A stretch of DNA of 64,000 bases from assembly GCA_033964015.1 (NCBI GenBank), contig CM066919.1:18788146-18852145 (forward strand), written 5' to 3'. Shown here piece by piece: positions 31,985-43,900 of this stretch (the first letter of the stretch is position 1; every line of letters begins with the position of its first letter). Position numbers and translations under genes: made by a program. The notes under the pieces are model-generated. The model was given only the letters and a program-made list of their open reading frames with translations. It was not told where the DNA came from and searched no databases. Source of the stretch: Scolanthus callimorphus. Lineage: Eukaryota > Cnidaria > Anthozoa > Actiniaria > Edwardsiidae.

Positions 31985-34900
31985 ATGGCAGAAAAGACGC
32001 CATCTCAAAAGCATGAGTTCGATGAAGTCTTCACTCTAGTTCGTACATTCGGACCTTATCAGATCGCCCTGTACTTTTGGCTCAGCTTTCTTCAAACCCC
32101 GATGAATCTACAGTTCACACAATCACTGTTCGCCTTCGGTACGCCACAGTTTCACTGTAATGATGCGAACACGACGTGCCCGCCTCTTAAATGCTGCGAG
32201 AACTGCACGAATTATCAGTTTGATGGGCCTTTTACGAGCACAGTTTCTGAGGTAGGTGACTGACTTGATCAGATTCATTTTATTGTACACTATTTACACA
32301 CATATATATGTATACATTAATTTAAATATCAATATTATATAAACTATAGTGTTTTATAAGGATTTCGGCCACTGAGAAATATCGTAATTCGCACGTGTGA
32401 AAAATTACGATAATGCCCACTGTCGCAAAATTCATCAAATCGGAAAATGTTCACAAAAACGTCTATATAGAATAAACAGAATAATACATGGGCGTTCTAT
32501 ATATTATCAGTAAATATGAGCAAATAAGGTTTTGGCATTACAATAATAATAATAATTCTTTATTCCATAAAATACCAATTACACGGCATATAGGATACAC
32601 TAACAAATATATAGGTACAAAAGAAAAAAAATTACATAAGACTTAATGAGACTCATTAGATTCTTCAGCATCTCGAACCATCGCATTAAAACGCTCGAGA
32701 ATATCAAAACAAAATTTGGCAGTTACCTTTACGACAGACTCGTCACACATCGACAATAAGTAAACGCATAGATTACGCAAACCTAGTTGGCCAAAGGAAA
32801 CATTCAGTTGCAAAATGTCAGTCAAAAATAATTCTCTTAGATGAACAAAAGACGCATGGTTACAATACATCAAATAATGCGTCTCATCTCCAATTTCATT
32901 AAGATTGCAAAATGAACATTTCCTAGAGTTATAATCAATATTAGCATATCTGCCAAGGAGATAAAAATAAGGTTTGAGCATGAGTCCTATTTCGGGCCCT
33001 GTGGCCGTTTAATATTGAGTTATCTTGGACGATCTTAGAGCAATATTGGGCGATGTTAGGCCATGTAGTGATTTTAGCCTGAAACGTATTATTCCATGTA
33101 GCAAAACTTTGGACTATATTTTTGGCGCGTTTATGCCATATCAGCAGTATCAGGGCCCGGCCTAAGTTTTGGCATTAAAATCACAACGGAGAGAGAAAAA
33201 AAAATGAGAAGGTACAAGTAATCTTGTAATACATATATCCATTCTCTTGATGTATCTAATATTAGATGTTTTTTCATGTAATACGAGCATGGGAAAAGCT
33301 CAATTACACATGACACAAGAAAGCGTGTTCGGAATTCACATGTATAGCCTTGAGAAAGCCGAGCACTTCCCATTCTTTTGAAATTCAGCTTCCCCATGAA
33401 GGGACTTCCGCAGACATTTCCTCTAGTCGGAGTACGGACACTTACACAGGGAATTTCTGCAGAAATCCATCCATGGGAAAAGCTGAATTTCCAATTCTTG
33501 GTTTTCACTTGTCACGTGACGAAATTTATTTATCTAAATTAACTTCTAAACACTGGATGCCTAATAGAATTATAAAGAATATACAAAATTATGTTTCCTG
33601 GGTAAATTTTAGGCCGATTGGTCGCTTTCCGAGCGAGATATTAGCAAGTGAATGTGCGCCATTTTGTACAGTAATTGTATGGAGCGGCCATGTTGGAGCC
33701 CCAGCAGAGGGGCTCCATAATGGCGGCCAATTAATCGGGTCTCCAAAACGACGCTATTTTCAATCCAAATTATAAGAATTGTACCCGAATGGTAAGATAT
33801 GGACTTTTAGAACATGCTGACGTTCCAAAAAGGTAAGAACGGTGCAAATCGAGTGAAATACGGCAACTTCAAAATACGTGACTGGTGTTGCGTGACGTAA
33901 ATAGCTTTGGCGATATCTCGAGAACTACTTGGCAGAAGGTGCCGAAATTTCGTTTGACAAATCCTTAAATAGAGTTGTGTTCATCACAAAAAGGACATCT
34001 CTGTAGGTCTCTTAGGTTTAGAAGTTAGGTTTTTGATGACGTCACATCATATCAAGACGTTTGCAGCCTAACCTTGTCGACTTGCCGCTTTCCTTATTAG
34101 GAATTCCCCCTTACCTTATTTGGAAGGTCTGTAAGTACTTTCCCTCATATTTTAGCGAAAAAAGCAGAGAAATCCACCAAAACTTGCAGGTATTCGAGAA
34201 ACATCGTACTCATGGCCGCCATGTTGTTTTTGTCTCCGCCAAAGGGCCTGGGGCAAAACACAGGTAGCCCGCGCGTATTCACAGAAAACGACAACGCTAT
34301 CTCGATATGTGAAAACCAAGAATGGTAAAAGAATGGGAAGTATTCGGATTTCCCATGTCAGTGAATTCCGAACACTTCCCACTAATGTGCCTTGGGAAAT
34401 TCAGCTCTTCCCATGGATGGGTTTCTGCAGAAATTTGCGTTTTGTAAACGAGTGAAGCTTGGAGACGATGGTACCCAGGATATGTGTTCATATTGTTTCC
34501 AGTGGAATCTACTATGTGACCGCGCGTACCTGGGTGCCGCCATTCAGTCAAGCTTCTTCGTCGGTATGCTTTTTGGATCGCTGCTGAGCGGTTGGTTCGC
34601 GGACGCATGGGGACGAAAAACCTGCATATTCCTCAGCGCGGGGCTCATGGTAAGTGTTCACGTGCTCGTTGAAGCACTTGCTTAAAGACATTCTTTTTTT
34701 TTTCCTTTCCAGATTGAAATGGAAGAACTTTGGTGTTGGGCAATACTGTTACGTTTATCAAAGGGAATTTGATGCAAAATTTAATGTTGATGAAATTTGA
34801 AATCTCTAACGTGGCTACCCTGTTACCAAAAAGCTACCCAAATTTTGGGGTTCTAGGATATTTACATACCAAATTACATATTCCATAAGTTCATAAGATG

Positions 34901-37900
34901 AAAATAAATATATTTAAAAAAACAATTTTTGGAGCAAATTGCTATCTTCAACGAATCCTTGATCAACCTGTCTAAGATTAACGGGTTGAAAACACTACTT
35001 TGACTGTCCGCAAGAGTGGATTAACAAGAGTTAGAATCTTTCCCTACTGTATTTGTCCACATCACAGTCAGAAAAGTGTCTATTGTTAGATTTGAGTTTC
35101 GCGCGCGAAAGTATTCGAATGCTCAGGCTCGAATGTGGGAACCCTGTGGATGACGAATTTTCGCGGCAATTCTAGTTCTAAAAATAGACACTTTTCTGAC
35201 TGTGATTCGGGCGTACATAGTAAATATGGAAACTCTTGGTAATCCACTCTTGCTGTCCGTTGACTTTTTTGGGCTACAAAACTATTTGTCACGCCCATCG
35301 GATACAAGGTCTTTGAAACTTGTGCTTGAACAAATACGAATGACGGAAATTCTGTCTCGATACCTTTTTTGATTCACGAGATTTGTGATATCAAATATTA
35401 ATGCAAATAAGGTTTTGATGACGTGGCGAGAGCTATTGTTTAAGACAGAACTCTCTAACAGGTCAATAAATCTTCCTATACCAGGGATGTTCATACAGAA
35501 TGATATAGAAGCCAGATACACGTTATTCATGTAAAAACGTCACTGGAGTCATCGCACTGTCTAATATTAGCATGCATATTTTCTACCTCTGATCGCCACG
35601 TCATCAAATTTGCATAAACATTAGACTTTCAGTCCACGTTCGTTCCACGTTTGTTTTTGTTGTTGTTCTGTCTCTCGGGCAGTAAACAAGCTCAGTTACG
35701 TGAAATACACAGAGACGCCTACGACATAATAAAAGACAGGCGAACTAGCTCCGCACTGAAGGTGCTATTTCTAAATTTTCAATCACAGTAAAAATCTTCA
35801 TATAAAAACCTAGTGAAATACAAGCTGAACCATACAAGCTAAAATTCGGCCTTTTTCAGGTACTTTTCGGCGTATGCTCATCTTTCGCCGACTGTATCTC
35901 TCTCCTCATACTCCTCCGTTTTTGCGTCGGCTTCGCCCTCTCTGGTGTGATGCTGACGGAGTTCGTGTACCTCATGGAGATGGTGGGACCGGATGCGCGT
36001 ACTCATGTAGGCATGGCTTGGGGTTTCTTCTGGAAGATTGGTGCCTGGGTCAGTGTACTGCTCTCATATTTCGTGCGGGAGTGGCGGTACTGCGTTCTGT
36101 TCGGCAGCCTGGTTGGCCTTGTCATTTTTTTTTCTGGAAGTGAGTATTCCTGTTTATACACGCCACAGAAAATACAGTCAATCAGAATGCAGGAATGGCG
36201 TTGTATATTCGGTGTTATATCCCTGTGATCAATTTTAACGCGCACTCATTGGTCGAAACGTATCACGTGGTGCATTTTCACAGGACAGATATTATACACT
36301 TAATGACTGCTCCCGAGGGTAACATCAGTTTTGTTTCCCTCGAATCTCGATGTTTCCCTCGACTTCGTCTCAAGTGTTTCCCGAGGGAGTAGTCATTAAG
36401 TGTTTTGTTATATAGCAGAAAATATACTGCAATTATTAAGTCAAAACAAATGTATTTCAAGAATGAAAAGAGAAGTTACAAAGTTTGCGCGCGACTGCAT
36501 CATGTAAAGGGAAAACACTCATAAACAACACAATTTTCTTGCATTAGCAAAAACTTATCAAAATTAGCAAAGAATGAAACCATTGCATAACGAGCAACAT
36601 ACAGAACCGTTAAAAGAGAGAACGATCTGCGAATGCCCAATCGTTCAAAATTAGCCGAAGAGCTCTGTGTACGAGAATGTTATTGATCAGCAAAAGCAAT
36701 CACTCTTTACAGGGTAATCCCCGAGACTGCGCGGTGGCTACTAGCTCACGAGCGCCTAGAAGAGGCTCACGCGGTCCTGTGCAAATGTGGCCCTAAAGAC
36801 AAGAAGACCTCGCTTGACCGGGAGGCATTGCGCACCGTGCTGGCAAATGTAATGAATGACGAGGTGGAGAGAAGAGGAGAGATGGCAAACAAGCGGCATA
36901 CACCACTAGATTTAGTGCGCACGCCCAAGATTAGACGCTGGATCCTCATCACGTGCTACAATTGGTAAGATCACGTGCTACAACCTATAAGATCACGTGC
37001 TTCCACTAGATTTAGTGCGCACGCCCAAGATTAGACGATGGACTCTCATCACGTGCTACAATTGGTGAGAACACGTGCTACAACTAATAGAATCACGTGC
37101 GTCAACTAATTAGATCACGTGCTCCCACTAGACAGATCACGTGCACCCATTGGTAAAACCACATGCTGATTTGTGGGCTAAAACACTAAACATAGTTCTG
37201 GTTTAAAAAAGTGTTAACAAGAAAGCCTCGGAAAAATAGATTAATGCAATGCACGTGGATCACTCACTAATACACGCAAAGCGCAAAATTGTGCTAGCTT
37301 CGTTTGGCAGTTGAAATGGGTCATGATTTACATGTAACTAACTGTAAATGGTTAGTAATGCTTACCCTTGTAAAATAAAGTTATTATATAAATTGTATTG
37401 TATATTATTAGCCCCTAATATTATATTGTATTGTAAAGGCATACCGGCGTAGCAAGCTCGTGGTTTATTGGAAAGTTATTCAAAGCTAATATTGGTTCAT
37501 TTTCGCAGGTTTGTAGTCGCACTAGTGTATCTCGGATTTGACTTGTACGCCACTCAGTTGCCCGGAAGCATCTACTTCAACTACTTCATCATGAATGTCA
37601 CTGATATCCCCATCATGATTTTGCTCTGGTTCCTTGTCCATCGGTAAGCATCAATTGCTTTGAAGAACATCACCTCTTCATCCCTCCTTTCGTCCAGCGT
37701 TTCGTATCCTTCCTCCGACTCCTATTCCTCTTGCTCCTCTTCCAGTTCCATTTCCTCCATCTCCTTCTCTTGCATTTTCCCTCCATTTTTATTCTCCTTC
37801 AGCTCCTCCTCTTATCTTTTCCTTCGCGCCTCAATTTTCTTTTTCTCATCTTCCTCCTCGTGGTTCTTCTTCTTTTGTCTTTTGCATTTTTCCACCTTCT

Positions 37901-40900
37901 TCATTCTCCTTCAGCTCCTCCTCCTCCTAGCTCTTCCCCTCTACCTCTTCCTTCGCCTGAACTTCATCTTCTGTTTTCTCATCTACCTCTTCATGGTTTT
38001 TCTCCTCCTACTCCTAGCTCTTCCCCTCTACCTCTTCCTTCGCCTGAACTTCATCTTTTGTTTTCTCATCTTCCTCTTCATGGTTTTTCTCTTCCTCCTC
38101 GATGTTTTGTCTTTTGCATTTTTCCACCTTCTTTATTATCCTTCAGCTCCTCCTCCTAGGTCTTCCCCTCTACCTCTTCCTTCGCCTGAGCTTCATCTTT
38201 CTTTTTCTCATCTTCTTCCTCCTGGTTTTTCTCCGCCTCCTCCTTCTATTTTTTCTCTTAAGATCCTCCTCTTAGGTCTTCCCCTCTTTCTCCATTTCCT
38301 CTTCCGCCGCCTAAACATCATCTTTCTCTTTTTCCCTCCTCTTCGTCCTAGTTTTTTCTCCTTTAGCTCCTTCCTCTAGGTCTTTCCCTCGTCCTCCGTT
38401 TCCTCTCCCCTCGCCTCAACATCATCCTTCTTTTTCTCCTCCTCTTCCGGCTAATGTTTCCCCGTCTCCTCCTTCTTTTTCTCCTTTAGCTCCTCCCGCT
38501 AGGTCTTCCTCCGTTTCCTCTCCCTTCGCCTTAACGTCATCCTTCTTTTCTCCTTTAGCTCCTTCCTCTTGGTCTTCCTCCGTTTCCTCTCCCTTCGCCT
38601 TAACGTCATCCTTCTTTTTCTCCTTTAGCTCCTTCCTCTTGGTCTTCCTCCGTTTCCTCTCCCTTCGCCTTAACGTCATCCTTCTTTTTCTCCTTTAGCT
38701 CCTTCCTCTTGGTCTTCCTCCGTTTCCTCTCCCTTCGCCTTAACGTCATCCTTCTTTTTCTCCTTTAGCTCCTTCCTCTTGGTCTTCCTCCGTTTCCTCT
38801 CCCTTCGCCTTAACGTCATCCTTCTTTTTCTCCTTTAGCTCCTTCCTCTTGGTCTTCCTCCGTTTCCTCTCCCTTCGCCTTAACGTCATCCTTCTTTTTC
38901 TCCTTTAGCTCCTTCCTCTTGGTCTTCCTCCGTTTCCTCTCCCTTCGCCTTAACGTCATCCTTCTTTTTCTCCTTTAGCTCCTTCCTCTTGGTCTTCCTC
39001 CGTTTCCTCTCCCTTCGCCTTAACGTCATCCTTCTTTTTCTCCTTTAGCTCCTTCCTCTTGGTCTTCCTCCGTTTCCTCTCCCTTCGCCTTAACGTCATC
39101 CTTCTTTTTCTCCTTTAGCTCCTTCCTCTTGGTCTTCCTCCGTTTCCTCTCCCTTCGCCTTAACGTCATCCTTCTTTTTCTCCTTTAGCTCCTTCCTCTT
39201 GGTCTTCCTCCGTTTCCTCTCACTTCGCCTCAACGTCATCCTTCTTTTTCTCCTTTAGCTCCTTCCTCTTGGTCTTCCTCCGTTTCCTCTCCCTTCGCCT
39301 TAACGTCATCCTTCTTTTTCTCCTTTAGCTCCTTCCTCTTGGTCTTCCTCCGTTTCCTCTCCCTTCGCCTTAACGTCATCCTTCTTTTTCTCCTTTAGCT
39401 CCTTCCTCTTGGTCTTCCTCCGTTTCCTCTCCCTTCGCCTTAACGTCATCCTTCTTTTTCTCCTTTAGCTCCTTCCTCTTGGTCTTCCTCCGTTTCCTCT
39501 CCCTTCGCCTTAACGTCATCCTTCTTTTTCTCCTTTAGCTCCTTCCTCTTGGTCTTCCTCCGTTTCCTCTCCCTTCGCCTTAACGTCATCCTTCTTTTTC
39601 TCCTTTAGCTCCTTCCTCTTGGTCTTCCTCCGTTTCCTCTCACTTCGCCTCAACGTCATCCTTCTTTTTCTCCTTTAGCTCCTTCCTCTTGGTCTTCCTC
39701 CGTTTCCTCTCCCTTCGCCTTAACGTCATCCTTCTTTTTCTCCTTTAGCTCCTTCCTCTTGGTCTTCCTCCGTTTCCTCTCCCTTCGCCTTAACGTCATC
39801 CTTCTTTTTCTCCTTTAGCTCCTTCCTCTTGGTCTTCCTCCGTTTCCTCTCACTTCGCCTCAACGTCATCCTTCTTTTTCTCCTTTAGCTCCTCCCTCTT
39901 GGTCTTCCTCCGTTTCCTCTCCCTTCGCCTCAACGTCATCCTTCTTTTTCTCCTTTAGCTCCTTCCTCTTGGTCTTCCTCCGTTTCCTCTCCCTTCGCCT
40001 TAACGTCATCCTTCTTTTTCTCCTTTAGCTCCTTCCTCTTGGTCTTCCTCCGTTTCCTCTCCCTTCGCCTCAACGTCCTCCTTCTTTTTCTCCTTTAGCT
40101 CCTCCCTCTTGGTCTTCCTCCGTTTCCTCTCCCTTCGCCTTAACGTCATCCTTCTTTTTCTCCTTTAGCTCCTTCCTCTTGGTCTTCCTCCGTTTCCTCT
40201 CCCTTCGCCTCAACGTCATCCTTCTTTTTCTCCTTTAGCTCCTTCCTCTTGGTCTTCCTCCGTTTCCTCTCCCTTCGCCTCAACGTCATCCTTCTTTTTC
40301 TCCTTTAGCTCCTCCCTCTTGGTCTTCCTCCGTTTCCTCTCCCTTCGCCTCAACGTCATCCTTCTTTTTCTCCTTTAGCTCCTTCCTCTTGGTCTTCCTC
40401 CGTTTCCTCTCCCTTCGCCTCAACGTCATCCTTCTTTTTCTCCTTTAGCTCCTCCCTCTTGGTCTTCCTCCGTTTCCTCTCCCTTCGCCTCAACGTCATC
40501 CTTCTTTTTCTCCTTTAGCTCCTTCCTCTTGGCCTTCCTCCGTTTCCTCTCCCTTCGCCTCAACGTCATCCTTCTTTTTCTCCTTTAGCTCCTTCCTCTT
40601 GGTCTTCCTCCGTTTCCTCTCCCTTCGCCTCAACGTCATCCTTCTTTTTCTCCTTTAGCTCCTTCCTCTTGGCCTTCCTCCGTTTCCTCTCCCGTCCCCT
40701 AAACGTCATCCTTCTTTTTCTCCTTTAGCTCCTCCCTCTTGGTCTTCCTCCGTTTTCTCTCCCTTCCCCTCAACGTCATCCTTCTTTTTCTCCTCCTCTT
40801 CCTGCTAATTTTTCTCCATTTCCTCTTTCTTCTTTATCTCCTTGTTTTCTTCCTCTTCCGCCATCACCTTGTCTTCGTTTTCCTCCTTAACCGCCTCTTT

Positions 40901-43900
40901 CTTCTTTCTTTACTTTCTCCTTCCGTTCCTCCGACTTACATTAAATAACATTTCCTTGAAGGTTCGGCAGACGTATCTCATTTTCCGTCTTTATGCTGAT
41001 GGTCGGCATTTGCTCCTTTATCGTCACCGGACTTCCCTCAGGTAGGCTCATCATACATTTTGCGCCTTTCCCTACATCTATTAATTCTATTGTCTGCCTA
41101 TATAATAACAAAATCAGATCGTCCTCAGTTATGATGGAATTTAGTTTCACTGATACGATGTCTCTGTGGTGGATGGCTATCAGGTACGTCATATCTCAGG
41201 ATAAGATATTTTTATTTCGCTCTATTTAGTTTTGCTTATCTCTTCTTGATCCCTTCGTGGATCTATCTTACTACTAGTGTAGGGAAGCACGGGGGCACAA
41301 CGTTACGGCTCTATACCTCTCACATCCGGGTTCGAGATCTGGCTTGAGCGTTGCGGATTTTTCTCTTCTGCTCGAGTTGTGTTTCAAACCTGGCTGCTCG
41401 TTGTAGGTTGAAATGATATAACAGTATAGTTCATGTTCGCGGCGTAAATATGTTTTGGGCCCAACACAGGCTCATTTTAGCCTGATCGCAGCGAGTGATA
41501 AAATGAGCACTGAGAAGGGCCCAAAACACATTTACGCCCAAGAACATCAACTACATTACTATTATTATAACTTCGGAGAGCATAGAGTACAAAACCAAGA
41601 CGTTTTTGCGAACCATCATGGCAGCGGGCTCTAATCCATTTATACTATACTTGATTTATAATCCCGGAGGGGGGGATATTTTTTGACCGGGGATGATCGT
41701 CGTATCTTTTAGGGGTTAAAATCACGGGGCCTTGGTCTCTTTTAGGGGTGATCTTAATCTTCAATAAAATTAGGGAGATTGGTATCTTTTAGCGCCGAAA
41801 TATGTGTCCAAATTGTTTTTCTCTCATGATGGTGCTTCTAAAAACCGTGTAAGAAAAAGAGATTACTCGATGAGAAGACGATAAATTAGAAACAAACACG
41901 GAAATTTCTTGATGGGTATCTTTTACCTGTTACCTGTCTCCTTCGCGCCTACTTTGCACATAAGGCCTCATCTTTTAGGGTATCTTTTGGGTAAGAAATT
42001 ATTTGAGCCACGCCATGGCCCGCCATGTTTGGTATCTTTTAGGGGTGAAACTGAAAATTTCCGACGATCATCCCCGACCAAAAAATATGGGAGTCCCCCC
42101 CCCCCCTCCGGGTTATAATCCCTCTCACGATTGCAAACTGCTGTGTGAAATTGCAGTCCGCATGAGATTAGACGTCTCACAACTGTAAACCGCATTTGAT
42201 CATATACAAATGTAAATTTGCGGTATACAAGTGCTAACAATTCATTTTTCTACTAGAGTATTCCACTGCCATCACCGTGCTGGCAATCTTGGGAAGATCC
42301 TTCGTCTTTACAGAGTTCTGTAACGTGTATCTGATGACCACTGAACTCTTCCCTACTGTCGTGAGGTACAACACGTCACCATAATAATAAACACGTGATA
42401 CTCTGACGTTATAGCTACGTAAGAGCCAAGTGTCATGAGTACTGGATCTCATCTGCATGACCCCGTCCTCGCGTATCCGGATACTTTTGAATCCGCAAGT
42501 TTTTCTTTCTGGATACGGCTTTCGTTCACACGCATCCGGCAGTTTTCAACTTCTGAAAATCTTATTTTTTTGCGTTTTCTGTGTCAGTAACGCACTCATG
42601 ACTCCTTTGATGTCGCTAGGTAACGGGAACTCACCTCACTTTAGACAAAGTGGGTGCGCGGATGTTTGCCAGTGAACGAAGATTGTATATTAAGCCCCAA
42701 CATTCCCAGAAATATTGGACATTTCGAGTCCGCGCTTGCCCAGCGGAAACCCGCATGATAATGAATGCAATCACACTCGTCGATTCTGCGCACTTCGTTC
42801 AAGCACCAATTTAATTGATTCAGTAGACAACCTCGTACCCAGAGCCCGTAATCTTTTGGCCAGCGGCAAGATTTAGGGCCCTGGGGAATCCGATTTGTGA
42901 GCATGCGTGGTAGGTCAAAAACGTAACGAACTTTCATACAACAATCAAACCGGAAACCCAGAATCTGGGTTTTAAAAAAATCGATTCCCCCAGAGCCCTG
43001 AATCTTGCCGCTGGCCAAAAGATGTCGGGCTCTGGGTACGAGATTGATTCAGTAGACAAATTAGTATTCAACTTGAGAAGGCAGACTTAAACGAAATATA
43101 GCAACACGAGTGGGAGCATTTGTTTTTCCCTTTATATTTCACTGTAAGGAAGAATGACGCCCTCTTATTAGTCAGACATTATGATCAAAGTTGACAATAT
43201 CCCATGCACGGACGGTTTAAGGATCGAGTATTCGTGGAATGAATAATTTTGCCTCAAAGCGTTGCTATGCAAATCGGGGTTATCTTGAAAACCTTCAACG
43301 TGCGTGCAAACTTCTCGCGCAATTTATGACTAACTCGGCATTTTCCACGAAACGAAGCACAATTTGTAACAATGTTTCCTTGAGATAATGTGCTATAACG
43401 AATTTTAATCCGGTACGGTTTTAACATATTATTCCACAAGTTTTGATACCCACTTTGTCTCAAATTTCCACATGAATAGGCATTGCCATGTTGTTGCTCC
43501 ATAACATTGCATAACATGGCGTCTGTTAGTCGTCGAATTTAAGCACAATTTCAAGGGATTATGGAACATATTAGCACATATTCTATTGCGTGTTTTTCAG
43601 CTGATTTACAAACGTGTATATCTATTTTACTATTTCCGAGTCCGAACTTTCGTGTAGACGACCTTCCAAGGTAGTGGCGGACAAAAATTTGTAGGCGATT
43701 TCAGTGATTTCGGGCTAAATTACGTATCAATACTCAATTTATCGCTCGTAAGACTTCATATACTATGCTAGTTAATATCAGAGTCCGAACTTTTTACTAA
43801 GTCTATTTGCAGAGGAACTCCCATACAATCTCTTGTATTTTTCGCAGTCATTATGCAAATGAGCGGCCGCCATCTTGACCAATATTTCTGGGAATGAATA

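Noticed and set aside
37660..38379. 239-codon Ser/Leu/Phe-rich open frame
   Set aside because: It is the reading of a CT-rich intron between two conserved SLC22 exons; it has no domain, and the parallel frame is equally long.
38422..38679. Lys/Glu-rich minus-strand frame resembling a charged coiled coil
   Set aside because: Complement of the 70-bp minisatellite; 70 is not divisible by three so the frame cannot persist through the array.
41280..41400. GGTTCGAGATCTGGCTTG as the B box of a functional tRNA or SINE
   Set aside because: No convincing A box at the right distance and no stem structure; too weak to annotate.
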